From contig OY783211.1 of the NCBI GenBank assembly GCA_963678705.1, positions 10,864,603 through 10,928,602 of the forward strand: 64,000 nucleotides of DNA, written 5' to 3'. The DNA comes from Panorpa germanica (lineage: Eukaryota > Arthropoda > Insecta > Mecoptera > Panorpidae). Shown piece by piece: positions 1-13,300 of this stretch (the stretch's first letter is position 1; each line of letters opens with the position of its first letter). The notes under the pieces are model-generated. The model searched no databases. It was not told the DNA's origin and saw nothing but the letters and a program-made list of their open reading frames with translations. The position numbers were made by a program, and so were the translations under genes.

Positions 1-37
1 GCAAGTCCCCGGGCGGCACCCCCTAAGGCCGCCTCTG
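1..37 (-). mobile_element. family C (hAT-like) terminus cut by window edge
   Basis: The inverse complement begins CAGAGGCGGCCTTAGGGGGT, matching the ends at 18173 and 57604. The body lies outside the window. Confidence 0.55.
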
Positions 38-1964
38 ATTTGACCCATAAAAAGTTCATACGACAGGTAGCTTTTATGTAAAAAACAACATAATATATGT
101 ATGTTTATTTAAAGCATGCGTTAATGAGACTACAGTGACCTTTCCAAAACAAGGTTAGTGTGCTACATCTTTAATGAAATTGCGTTATAGGGAATTGTGT
201 GAGAAACAAGTTCGAGAGACGCATTGTATAAAAAGTTGGCGCAATATCTTGCTCTTGCGTTATAGTAAAGTCTACTATATTCTAAATTAATAAGATTCAA
301 TTCGATTGATTGCGGGACAAATTGGACAAGAATTCTTGAAATAGTTTGAAATATATGAAATTCCTGGTAAAATATTCCACGGCTTAACTAAAAGGTATTA
401 TTGTCCACGTATATGTCCATCTCTAGCATAATTGTCATCTGTAATGAACTGACTTATATGATTTATCCTCTAAGTCATGGACCGAGAAGCTTATGACAAA
501 TGGTTGAATTCTCGAACGTGTCCTACATGACTATTAGCTGGACCCTTATCGATCATAATTAGTTAAAGATTTAGACGAAACACCCGTCACTATAATCCCT
601 TCCTTATCCAAGGCTTAGAAATGATAAGGACTTGAAATTTTATGATATTTTAGCTATCAAACGAAAGAAAATATTTGACTGCGGTATCTTCCAAATAAAA
701 TATAAGATTAGTTGTGTTGTAACTGGGATAAGATACTCGTCTTGTTCAATTAATAAAGTAATTCGTTTTAAAGAGTTAGAAAAAGTAATTAAACAGTTTC
801 CAGATAAATTAGGTTACGTATACGTAAAGAATTCACAGTTTGATCTAATTATTAAAAACAAAAATCTTCTCAAATGTTAGAACAACAATTAATGATTCTA
901 ATTATTTTTAAATAATCGTAAGAAATTACTACTTAGATAGGGTTCGTATGTTAAAATGTAAATTTGAACTGTCAATATCTAAGAATTAAGTACGGCAAGG
1001 AATATTGAAACTTTTTAACTGCATATTAAATAAATATAAATATTTAAATTTTCCAGACATGTGATTTTGTTGGGGTTTCGTTAAGTATTTTTATTATTCA
1101 TGGAAATAATTAATATATCTTTCGCCATTGATTCTTAAAAGAAGTTTCGTCTTGTTATAAAATCTATTTTTAAGCAACCCTCAATCTTATGTATCCGATC
1201 CGAAGATAAGGAATATTATACCAACCATTATTTTCTCTTCAGTGAAAAGTTAATATAAATCGATCCAAGAAAACCCTAATAACTAAAACTGTATAAAAAT
1301 TAGCTCTATATTCTGATATTCATGTCTGTACAAAATGGAGTGAACTATTGAACCATGAGTTCAACCCTAAGAAGACTCGGAGTGGTAAAATGTGAGTGGG
1401 AGAGAGATAGGGAGAGGTAGGGTGACCCGAACACACCGCATTGATTTGATTATAGCTATACCCATCGAACATTTGTGGTTAGAGCTTACTGAATACCTAA
1501 TACATGTAAATGAGGAACTTGCCACTTGTTCGGTCCCAATTGAGGGTTACTTGCGGTTAAAAGGGGTTGTACTACCCCCAATCAAATTTTAAACAATAAG
1601 ATATCAAAACTTTATGTTTCATTTTATTTAAGTTACATACATAAATATGAATTAATGGGTTCGTTTACAGAGGCGGACATTGGTGTATACCCTAAATAAA
1701 AATAAATTTAAAAAAATAATAATTTTTACATTTTAGCGTCTGATGTGAAAGGACCTCACGGACCGACCCTGCTTTTATCTATATAAAATGTATATAATAA
1801 CTAATGCATTAAGGGGGTTCTTTCGTGTGATGAGTTCAACAAATTGATTTTTTTTACATAAATTTCTTCCTTGACATTTGTAGAATATGCTGGCAAAGTG
1901 ATACTTTTAAATTCGAAGTCGTTATAAAGATATAGCAGTTAAAAGAAGCAGGTGTTCGGAGCGC
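38..1964. other. non-coding stretch, nothing recognised
   Basis: AT-rich with scattered stops in all frames. Frames at 632-880 and 1392-1592 lack motifs. cagaggcggacattgg at 1669 resembles a decayed family C end. Confidence 0.5.
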
Positions 1965-2180
1965 GCAGTTGAATTTTGAAACTTTAAACGCGTTTTTCTG
2001 AAAACTGTGTTTTTCAAAGTTTCCTCCATCATATCTCGAGAACGGTTTGACCGATTCAATTAAAATTCATAGGATAGATTCAGTACATGTAGACGCACGG
2101 AATGACAAAAATATTCAAAAAATTCCAAGTATTTCTAATTATTTCGAAACGAAAAAGTGAAAAAAAGTCATGAAATTTGA
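1965..2180. repeat. dispersed insect-type repeat (aaacgcgttt core)
   Basis: gaaactttaaacgcgttttt, then atatctcgagaacggtttga and ccgattcaatt. It shares the core with the palindromic repeat at 10200-10395, in inverse orientation. No coding potential. Confidence 0.4.
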
Positions 2181-5030
2181 AACTTTTTTATAAAACGAGA
2201 AAAACTATTTAGCATATAGTTTATTAATAGTAAAACCATGAGGCGCAGTTGTAACAATATTAAAAATTGATCAAGATAAATTTTTCATCTACTAATCGTT
2301 TGCAAAGTTACGAACGTCATGGGCGATGTTAAGAAAATGTTCAGACTTTGTTGAAATAATATAATTCAAGTTATGCTCAGTAAATTCCGAGGTTACCTTT
2401 AGGTTAGGAGGAAGTGGATCACTGGATCCAGTAGTCCAGTGACATCAAATATTTAATATTTTGATTTGAATAAATTGTAAATTAAAATAGTTAATCCAAC
2501 AAAAGAAAAAGTAATCATCCGGTAAACACATATTTATCGGAACTGTGCGCGTTGTTATATACTCCCATGTCCTCTAGAGAGTAACCAGTATTTCTAGTGT
2601 GCAATTGCCCTTAAAATCTGCATCCGTTGACTGCATTTAATGAATATAGCATAGTTATTTCGTAGTACCTACTAAAATCTAATTAAGATATTTTACGATT
2701 TGAACTACGTCGTTATAAACTGGTCAACTACTAAAATAGCCATCATTTATTACATGCGAGAATAATATTAGATGAGATGCTCAGTTTCTGTAGCAATAAA
2801 ACCTTTGAACTACAACCCTGGTCATTAATAGTGTAACCATGTTATGATCCTGACTGCCATTAACATCTTCATTGAATATTATGTTCTCTGGTATGACTAC
2901 TATTACTATAACTAAACACTAGGATGTTGACAACAATTTAATGTCTTCTTCCGGAAGGGTTTGCAGTGGTGGAGAAATCGTCTTATGTATTCCAATTAAC
3001 TTCAAGTTAACGTCAACATACGAGTATATATATAAACATTTTGGCGCAACTAGACTTGAACTAATCTTGCCTTGAGGGCAGCACATTTCTGGTCTGTAAA
3101 TGGATGTGTATGGACATCCTAACAAAAGAGGTTTTTAGAGTGTCTGTTTCTGATGTTGAATACAAAAATAATAATTGAAAATTATCAGCGACACTAATTG
3201 GGCAGAGGATCTAGAGTAGTATCTAAAAAATGTAAAGATCTAATGTTCAATCCCCAGCTAGAACAGTCGACTGATGTCTAGTTACTTTTTACAGAACGAG
3301 TATTACACACTTTGGGTAAAATTGCAACAAATATAACGGGAAAAAAGAATATCTTTAAATTAATAAACATTAATGTATATAATTAATGTATTTCAATTAA
3401 AAAACATTAATTTTAAGATATTCTTTTATGTTTACTCTTTAATGTTTTTTCTAGCAATTTATTTATTATTGTACTGAAGTATTATCTTTAATTTTCAATT
3501 TAGTTGTTTTTAATAAAGTACAAAAAACTGTTCTTATTTAGAAAAAAATATACGACTGAAATATACTATGTTATTGTTTTCTTGATTTTTGTAAGAAAGG
3601 AATAGATACATAAAATAATTCTTAAAATGTGCAAAACCATGTATTTTCTTTTAGATATTAGGAAAATTTATGTTTTTGTTTTTGGTTTTGGTAGAAGGAA
3701 ATAGATATATATTTAAGGAATAAAATGTATTGTACTAAGGCAGAAGAATGTAATGCCGAAAGGTAAACATTAAATAAGTAAATAAATAATATTGTAATTT
3801 AGCACACTCAATACAGAAAATGTCTTGTTTATAATAATTTTGCAATAATTCCGCTAAATACAGTTATATATATATTAGGTTTATTTATTAACAATAACAT
3901 GTTACATTACATTATTTAGTTTTATGTAAGGTTATATAACAAAAGTTATATATCAATTTCATTTACGTTTCCTTACGTTTATGAAATTTTTTATGCAATA
4001 TTATATAATGTTATATAAAATATAACAGAATTTATAAAATTTTGGGATATGGTAAAAGTAAAAGGTAAAAAATATTATGTTAAATAATAAATTAGTTTAT
4101 ATTTTGTGTTACAATTATTTGTCTGTTAAAACTTAAATACTTTAAAATTAAATTAAAATATATGTTTAAAAAATTATAAGCGGTCATGCATAAACTATGA
4201 GGTCCCATTTTGATTCCGGCGGGTGGAACGTAGTTTACTACTTTCTCCTTACAAAGAAAAAGGTTTTTTTTTCTTGCATGAAATAAAATTTTACAGTTTA
4301 TTGTACCAAATAAAATAAATGAAGAAAATATGTAGCTTTACTCTAACTCAAATTTTCAAATTTAATTTCTTTATAAAAAGAAAGAAAATATTTAATATAC
4401 CCTTAAATCCGACGCCAATGGTCTCTAGTGTAATTTAACGAAACCATGAATATGATTTTCTGACCTAATATCACAACATTAGTTTTATTCAAATGCTATA
4501 ACTACATAAATAAATTAAGGGTCAGTGGAATTCAAGTGAAGGGAAACAATTTGATAACGAACATACAAAACCTAAATGGCCACTTGAAAGGTTTGCTTTG
4601 GTTTGTTATCTCAACGTGGGAAAATTTACGAATGTAATAGGTGTTACCTAATGGCTATAGTATTGCTAGATACTAAATGTATGCTTAAAAAGGTAGTTAC
4701 ATAGAAACCCTTTATAAATACAAATCTATTGTTTATATATAGCTTTCAAATTATATTTTTTATCATATGTATATATTTCATGTTGGCAGGTTTTATTGTT
4801 TTGATGTCTCATGTATGTCGACTACATACATTTATGATTATATTTTGCATAACCATTTAAACTAAGCAACAACTAAAGCAAGGAAATATAGCGCTGATAA
4901 AGGTATGGAGTCGTAGAAAATCAATCGGGTTGTAATTTGTAAATCATATCTTTAGTCCCACACAAAGTGTTGATATTATAACAAACTCTATACCAAAGTA
5001 AAATTCATAGAAAGTTTAAAAAACACTTAC
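2181..5030. other. non-coding stretch
   Basis: A minus-strand frame at 2919-3125 has mixed composition but no recognisable domain. A LINE tail is at 3715-3795 (listed). Otherwise AT-rich filler. Confidence 0.45.
3715..3795 (+). mobile_element. LINE 3' tail fragment
   Basis: ggcagaagaatgtaatgccg, then aaacattaaataagtaaata matches the 3' tail of the LINE fragment near 27813-27860. Only the tail is recognisable. Confidence 0.45.
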
Positions 5031-5116
5031 CACGTGCCGCAAGTCGGCGCCATAGCGTCTGCTGTCCAGAGCGAGCTGTAGGCACAACTCAAGATCTTAA
5101 GCAATCTCAAGTTCAC
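5031..5116 (-). other. candidate minus-strand exon of an unidentified gene
   Basis: On the minus strand a GC-rich segment ends CACGTG|gtaagt, a strong donor, and is preceded by acceptors ttgcag (long form) or cctacag (45 nt form, 5031-5075). The short form is open in phase 0 and reads LALDSRRYGADLRHV, vaguely like the SET-domain strand D-A-R-x-[FY]-G-N-[DE]-A-R-F of SETD5/MLL5 proteins. No partner exons were found, so this stays speculative. Confidence 0.3.
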
Positions 5117-7445
5117 CTGCAACTAGTGAATTTAAAATATTGTTAATGCTGTTGGAATAATACATAAGGGGTACATATACATCAAAGGGCATCCGATTAT
5201 TGGTTAAATATTAAAAAATCCCACAAATTAAACAATCATGTTATAATATAAGAAATATAATATTAAAACTAACCTCAAAAATACACACAGAGAGAAATGC
5301 AGAAATAAAATAAAAAAACATAACACCAGAACGGTCCTTTCGGTTAAACGCACGCACTAAAACTGATTATAATTTTTAAAATATATTTTTTTATACAATA
5401 TTCATTTTTAACAAGTATGGACAAGTTAGTTTTAATTACTCCCACTCCTAGTCGCCTGACTATCCGTAAGACAACATCCAGCCAATCAACGATTCGTAAT
5501 ATGTATTTGCATTGTTTTGATACATTTTTTGTTTAAATTACATTTGTGTACACTGGTTCAATGAATTTTAATGAATGCATTTCAAATTTATCTTCAGCTA
5601 TTAAAATTATAATGTACAATGTTATGCTTAGATCCTCGTACAAGTTTCAATCAACTTTTTAAAAACATCATTTAAATTTTTTTTTTTAATTACCAAAATA
5701 CTTTTAACATAATTAATTAAGCAGATGTATAGGGATGAATATTTTTCTTTTAAATTTGAAACGAACAAATGTCAAAACAATAAATTATCTATAAATAGAA
5801 TTGACAGATATTCAAAACAATGAGAGATAAATTATTTTAAAATACAAATGTTTTTAAAATATAAACATCTGGCTGTTAGCAAATTTAAAAACTTATTTTG
5901 TATGTTATTTTTATTAGTTATAAAATTTTATCGCTGATGATGACGTCACATTACCGTTGCAATAATTTGAAAATATTATTTAATTTTTTTTAGACGTTAT
6001 TGTGATACCATACAATTCTTTGTTAAGGATTTCTTTCTTTTCAATTCGTTTTTTTCAAACCTTATGCAAAATAGTATTCATAAATCAATTTTTATGGAAT
6101 TTTATAGAATGTTCAATGAATAATTTTACTAAGACAGTTGGATTACATTTACTGCCACTAGGTTTGCGCTCAAATAAAGTTAACACCGTGGAAGTAACAA
6201 GCCGTATAGTCATTATCTTCCTCGCAGAAACATCAATATGTCGTAATTTTAGAAAATATACAAATCCATAAATCAAATCATAAATCTAACACGTCTAGAT
6301 GGAACTTATTTTACAGATAAAATATAGATCATGTCTCGGTGGAGAAGAAAAGGAGAACTTGCTTTCTCGCGGTATATGTGTAAAATTTACATAAGACTAA
6401 ATAGCATCTGTGACAAATTCATACTGGATAAAATTGCGTTTGAGATCAACGAAATAGATTATTATCACACTGTTAGAAATACATAGTCAAAATGCTATGT
6501 GCAACAGTACATTATAGAATAGTATTAAATGTAAAATATATTCATTAAATTTTCCGAAGAAATGTTATATTTTTAAATAAAAGCTGTCTTAAACAGCCAG
6601 CATCTCCAACAAAGTCCAAACATCACCAACGAAAAACAAACTTCTGTAAAATAGATGCAGTAACGATGATCGATAAGAAAATCTCGTATTAATCAAAACT
6701 TGTCTTGATAGTTGAAAAGTATTTTTATTTTTTGCAATTTAAACTATTATTTATTTTTATTTTCAAATTTAGCGGGATAATTTTAATGAGATAATAAAGT
6801 TTGTTGCTTTCTCCATATCCTCCACTTTCCACTCTACTCTTCCTTACCACCACTCTACGTTCAAGTTTCAACTTGCAATCGAATTGATTTTCTTAAATTA
6901 ATATTGTTTGAAAATTATTTTGTTAGATTGGTATGAAAACTATTTCCATCTCTTTTTTTCAACACTCAATGAGACAGTCACTTGAATGAACTGCCTCAAG
7001 CTCGTCTTTAACTATAACAAACCAAGTAAATTACACTAACATTAAATTTATTTCTTTACTTTTTAAATATTTTTATGTTATCGTTGCGCTTCTCTTTTGT
7101 TTACATAGAAATTTGTTTAATGAAAATAATACTGCTCTAACACGTTATCATAATTGTACTATAAAAATAAACATCGCAAATGTATTAATAGAGTAGAAAA
7201 CAACTTGTTAAACAACGGTTATTGACCTCTTCGAGAGTATTGAAGGGCGTATTGTACAGATATTTTTGTTTAAAGTACCATGTTGGTTGCCTTTATGGTG
7301 TCAGGGCCTCATAAATGTGAACTCCACCGCTGCTCAAGAATATTTTAAGTTTTCATTGCATACGTAATATTGAATTGAATACGTAATACCGACAAAGCGT
7401 GCCGATGTATTACGTCAAATGCTACCGCATGTTGGAGTTATACTG
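5117..7445. other. non-coding stretch
   Basis: AT-rich; overlapping opposite frames near 6002-6276 are shadows of each other with no motif. Confidence 0.5.
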
Positions 7446-8072
7446 AATGGGCTTGTGTCCTCATTTTTTAGTGGTCGATTTTTCAATTGTTGATTGATAT
7501 TGATGTGTATAAATGTGTATTGGCGTGTCTATTTTATTAAATATCTAAATATTGACGGACATATAGCAATTAAAAGTTTGAATTGTAGTTTAAGCGCTAG
7601 AAATGGTCGGCCATATTTGTATGACGTGAAATGCATTTTAACGTCAGTTATTTGTTGAGTAGTTCAGTGTTGTGGTAATATTCTGTAGCTGTTGGTAGTC
7701 AAATAATCAAGTCAAATCAAAGAATAATAAGTTTTTATTTTATTTAACCCTGCTAAGGCAGACATAATATTGAAATTTGATTGTTCCTGCTGCTGTAAAT
7801 AATATTTGATATTTTGATATATAAATACATATAGCAGAGATTTATGATCTGTAAGGTTAGTAACCTTACACAAGGATTGTGATGTCACATGCACTTGGTA
7901 TGTATACAACGTTAAACTCTTTAATAATTAGAGAGACAGAATGACTTTTTTAATTGTTAATATCTCTTAACATATAAGGAGTTATTAAAAAATAATTAAA
8001 CATTCTAGTAACCCACTTTATCAATATATAGTACACTTTTATAGAAATTAAGACATAGGACACAAGCCCATT
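7446..8072 (+). mobile_element. family A inverted-repeat element, copy 1 (complete)
   Basis: Ends are AATGGGCTTGTGTCCT and its exact inverse complement, 16 bp each. About 627 bp with no coding frame, so a non-autonomous DNA transposon (MITE). No target duplication is visible in the flanks. It is the first of two copies in direct orientation. Confidence 0.85.
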
Positions 8073-8415
8073 CGATGAAACATTACGTAAGCTGAGGGAG
8101 TCTGTTCCAGTCAGATACTAAATATTAAATTTTTTCGTTATTCGTTAAAAGATCTTTTTAAATAAATTATAGCACATTAGCTATAAACAGATTATTTTTG
8201 TTTTATGTCGTTTTTCTCTTTTTCTAATATATTTTTAGTAGCTAAAGAGAATTAAAAATCATTTTGCGTCATTAAGGACAAGATTATTAAACGTAATATA
8301 GCGGAATTATGTTTGATGGTTTTAATAATCATTAAAGAACTTATTAATATATATATTATACAATATTAAAAATTTTATCCTTATGAAATGTTATTTTAAA
8401 GTAAAAGGTTACAAA

Positions 8416-9030
8416 GTTTTTTAGTGGTCGATTTTTAATAATTGTTGATTGAAAGTGATGTTAATAAATGTGTATTGGCGTGTCTATTTTATTAAATATC
8501 TAAATGTTGACGGAGATATAGCAATTAAAAATTTGAATTGTAGTTTTAGCGCTAGAAATGATCGGCCATATTTCTATGACGTGAAATGTATTTTAAATTG
8601 AGTTATTTGTTGAGTAGGTCAATGCTGTGGTAATGTTTTGTAGCTGTTGGTAGTCAAAATAATCAAGTCAGGTCAAAGAATAACAAGTTTTTATTTTATT
8701 TAACCCTGCTAAGGCAGACATAATATTGAAATTTTATTGTTCCTTGAAATAGCTGTAAATAATATTTGATATTTTAATATATAAATACATATAGCAGAGA
8801 TTTATGAGCTGTAAGGTTGGAAGCGGTTGTGATGTCACATGCATTTCGAATGTGTACAACGTTGAATCCCTTTAATATTTGAAGAGACAAAATTACTTTT
8901 TTAATTGTTTATATCTCTTAACATATAAGGAGTTATTAAAAAATAATTGAACATTTGAGGTTCTAGTAACCCACTTTATCAATATATAGTACACTTTTAT
9001 GGAAATTAAGACATAGGACACAAGCCTATT
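8416..9030 (+). mobile_element. family A element, copy 2 (left tip missing)
   Basis: Matches copy 1 from the sequence TTTTTTAGTGGTCGATTTTT to the right terminus AGGACACAAGCCTATT. The first ~20 bp of the left terminus are absent. It lies 343 bp downstream of copy 1 in the same direction. Confidence 0.85.
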
Positions 9031-10199
9031 ATTAATAGTTTCTCTTTTTCTATTTCACTTATATCCATCTCTAGCACTTCACGAACTTGGCAACTCTATC
9101 TATGCCTAAATTGAATTTAATCACACGGTTCACATATATTGTGTTCTTTTAGGTTAATTCATAATCCGTAACCCGCAATAAGACTAACTATCATACATCG
9201 AAACATAATCAATATCCAATAAACTGGGCATTTGACTGCATAATTTATAGTTAATATATTTACCGTAGTATCTGAACGTGGCGCTGCATTCAATAAAAGT
9301 CATTTGTCATAATTAATAGTCATTTAGTGATCCGCATTTAGTCTCGAGGCCAGCAACATACGAAAACAGCTCTATTGAAGCAAACAGTGGACCACAATGC
9401 AATGCAATATACTAGTACCCATACATTACACAATACGATTTGAATTTTATTTGATTATCGGAAATTATAATACAAACGTGATATATGTAGCCAAGTTGTT
9501 TAATTTCTAACAGGACTTTCAAAGGTTTCTAATAGCTAGAAACTGTAACTTTATTAAACACTAAAGTCTATAGTTAACACACAACAATGTTAACACAGAT
9601 AGGAATTATGAAAAACTTATGTTCCGTAAATTATTGAAAATCTCGTCTCTGGTAACACTGGTGTCTGTTAACTTTACAGTTTAGTTATCGATAAAGTTTA
9701 GTATCTAGTTTGAGTTACAAATTCTGCTTTGCATTTAAGTGAGGGTAGGGTCAAATCGATACAAAAAAGCACATTTTCGATAATATTTTTTGATGACAGA
9801 TAATATATTATAATTATTTCTATAATTACAGAATGATAAAATAACATTTGAAGAATACTTTGTGAAATTTTCATAAATAAATATCAAGAAATGAGGCATA
9901 GACAGCGAATCTCCGCAGACGTCACAAAAAAAAAGATAACATTACAGTGCCACTCATCACTCATCACTCATCACTGGATTATCTGAATACAAAAAACCAA
10001 AATTATTTCATTATTTGATAAATTTCTGCAGGTAACTCTGTTGAGTTCTTTTTATTTTATTGATTTTTCAATTTTTTACAGTACTTAGAAGTCAAAATAC
10101 CGATTTTTCATGAAAAAAATCAGAGACTTTGTTATATTAAAATACATTAAATTAAAAAAAAAAACTCGACAGCGTTACCTCGGCATTTATGTAAAGAAA
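9031..10199. other. non-coding stretch
   Basis: Nothing recognised apart from a short tactcatcac-type tandem run near 9953-9973 (cactcatcactcatcact). Confidence 0.5.
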
Positions 10200-10395
10200 G
10201 AGTGTGCAAAATTTCAAAAGGATCGGTCCAGTAGATCTTTAACTAGAAAGGGCACCGACTCTGAAAATGCTGTGTATGAGAAACACGCGTTTAAAAGTTT
10301 TAAAGAAAGACCAAATCAGACCAGAGAGGTGAAGACTTAAAACTGTATATCTCCGACAATTTTACTCCAACCGACTTCAAATTTGCACACAATAA
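10200..10395. repeat. palindromic MITE-like repeat
   Basis: gtgtgcaaaatttcaaaagg at the left pairs with the inverse of ccgacttcaaatttgcacac at the right, giving ~28 bp imperfect inverted ends around a ~195 bp unit. The core aaacacgcgtttaaaag resembles 1980-1995. The reading frame crossing it is a by-product. Confidence 0.5.
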
Positions 10396-13300
10396 CTTAA
10401 TATGTTGTACATTAATATAAATAACAAAAAAAAAGGGGAAAAACAACTTGAAACCTTAAATAACACTATTGAAATTATTTTATAAGAGTACAAGAATAAA
10501 CTAATAAGAACTGCCTTTACAAGGCTGTGGCCCTCAGTTTGCAAATCACTGCTATAAGTATTGAACACAAGTAACTCACCCACACGTATTATATTGACAT
10601 GTTATTACCTAGAGTCATATCTCGTTATAATTATATGCAATATAGTATATCATGCATTAGCATACATTGACTAATGCCAACGCGTACCCCGCGTCTCCGC
10701 CCCACTGCTCATGCATTCGTGGTACATAGGGTTTATAGTGCAGTGCACAGAGTATACACAAATTGACATATGACGTCATGACAGATACAGACACAGTAAC
10801 GAACGCATGGTGGAGTTTTATTTCCTAATTAAAGCTAGTAGTTCATATGATGTATGGATATGGACACCAGAGAGGTGTTTAAATAGGGCGTAAAATAACT
10901 AGTTCGTTAACTGATCTGCAATCAAATATGATATGCAATTAAATTCATAATTTGTAATGATTGTGATCATGATATTTTGTAGCCAACTAGCCACATAACG
11001 GAGGCATCACTCGGAATTCTTTTGATAAATAATATAATTACATACTTTACTAATTGGATTATAAATCATTGAATTTTGTATGTGAATTTTGACTGAAATA
11101 CGAGTATATACAATAGTACCTATGTATTTTTTAGTTTATTAAAAATAAAATATTTGGCGGATGTATAACTACGTAAAATTTGAAATTCTTGTTTCTTGCT
11201 CAATTTTATGTGAACTTTTTATTTTATCAGAAATATATTTAAATTAATTTTAAATTAATTTTTTTAAAATCATTTCAAAAGATATGTAATATTTTTATAA
11301 TCTATAATGGGTTAAGAAATATAAACAAAATTGTAAGCACTGTTGAATGTTGTGCATTGTTTTAAATCAATATTAATTTTCAATGATGTGCTCTTCTTTA
11401 CAATTAGATATACAAAATAAAAATGACGTACGCACAAATTGTAATAAATTGAACCCTCTATCAAATTAATAAAATCTATTTTTATTGTAAGACCTTCTTG
11501 TAAGGAGATATAACAAAATCAGAACACCCAAATTAGTTAAAAAAAACTTTATTTGCTAGCTTTTCCGTCAATTTGTCGCATGACATGATTTGAAGACATA
11601 TTTACAGATGGTTATACCCAGACTATGATGCAGAATTGTATTTTCTGTTAGGTCCAACCAAATCTGAGGAGTAATTTTAATACCGCCACTGAAGAGTTTT
11701 GCAAAGTCGAAAAAATACCGCCTTTAAGCAAACCAACAGCTTGACAAGTGTTATTCGAATTACGGTATTTTTTCACAATGCTACAAACCACCAATGTTTT
11801 GAAAATAGCGTTTCTAAAATCACTGTAGCTCATAAACTAATAATCGGAATGTCATAAAATTTTGACACATTTCGTTTGAAGATTGGTTCTATATAATAGT
11901 CATATTGATTTGTCAATAGTGGCGCCATTTATATCTCATCCTACGAACTTATTGAGTGATGTAACAAACTTTAACATTTTAGAGTAATATAACCCCTTAA
12001 ATAAATATATAGCACTATGCTTACATAAATATTGTATATACTCGTATCTTTGCATAAACGAGAGCGAATTTTCTTGAATGTTTTCAAAACTTTATGACAG
12101 AAATATTAATAAGGTGATAAGCGACATGTTGAGTTTAGTAATTTTCCGACCGCGGTGTTTCATTTCCACCAGACACGTTCGTTACAATTATAATTTAAAA
12201 CAAAAAGAAAATGAGTTAAAAAGAAATTGGAAAAAAGAGAGTTAAAAATGTGTAGTTCAGCTCGCCGCGACTAAAATCAATATTAAAAATAATTAGTATT
12301 CTTTTACTCCGTTTCCAAGCAACGCAAGGTTTTCTCAGAGTTTTCTAGAGTTTACTTTTCTTACATCGGGAAATATGAATCCACTATTTTATAAAGTGAG
12401 ACTATTAGTAAAGTATATCCTTATAATACGTTTTTAATAATTAATTATAAGGTTTATTTTCTTTTCTGTTTTGATAAAAACATCAACGGTTGTCTGGTTT
12501 TAAACCAGTGGTTGTTAACCTTTTCAATATTATTGTTGCAAAATCCCACTTGCTAGCTTAGTACTAGCTACAGTGCGTTACATTTTCCACCTAAACCTTG
12601 TAAAGTTTCTCATTATAGTCTATTACATATGTATTTCAGGAGTACTTGACAAACGATTAAATATAAGAACACATCACGCAATTAAGTTTTCAATTGAAAC
12701 TAATAATTAAATCTAAAGCAATTAGCTAAATAATTCAAAATAAACATCCAACATAAATTGATACCAAATATTTATTTAATTAGCCCCCAAAAAAGGTGGG
12801 TAAACATAACCTCATTCAATTTTCTTGTGTCACTCTGTTTACTCACGAGATTTGAAAGGTTATGTGCTTTTAGGGATAGAGGGTGCTAAGCAAAGCGTAG
12901 TGCCAATGGAAGGAAGCGGTCCCTATGATTCTTGGGATGGACCCAGTTAAGAGATGTACTAGGTTATTGGATTGGATATACTAAGAGATTTAGAAAATGC
13001 TATAAATAGTATGTTTTAACCAGTGAGGAACTGATATAAGCCATCCCTCTACGTTGGAATATAAATAACACCTTCCCTCGATATAAAGGTTAATACACTA
13101 CTATCTAAATTGGGCCTTTTTGGCTAGTGAAAGATCCATTTCGCTCCTGTTTTGAGTTTATAGTGACGTGGATCAAATAATATATAAGGAATAAAATGAA
13201 ATGAATAAATAAAAAACGCTCCGCATTTATAGAGACGTGAGATAAAAATGAAATTAAAAAATTGATTTCATTTTTTATTGGAATATTTTCATATCACTGA

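Noticed and set aside
2919-3125. 68-codon minus-strand frame downstream of the candidate exon at 5031
   Set aside because: Considered as its next exon, but no SET-domain continuation (such as RRSC) and no convincing splice sites.
10110-10340. 76-codon plus-strand frame
   Set aside because: Crosses a palindromic repeat; no motif.
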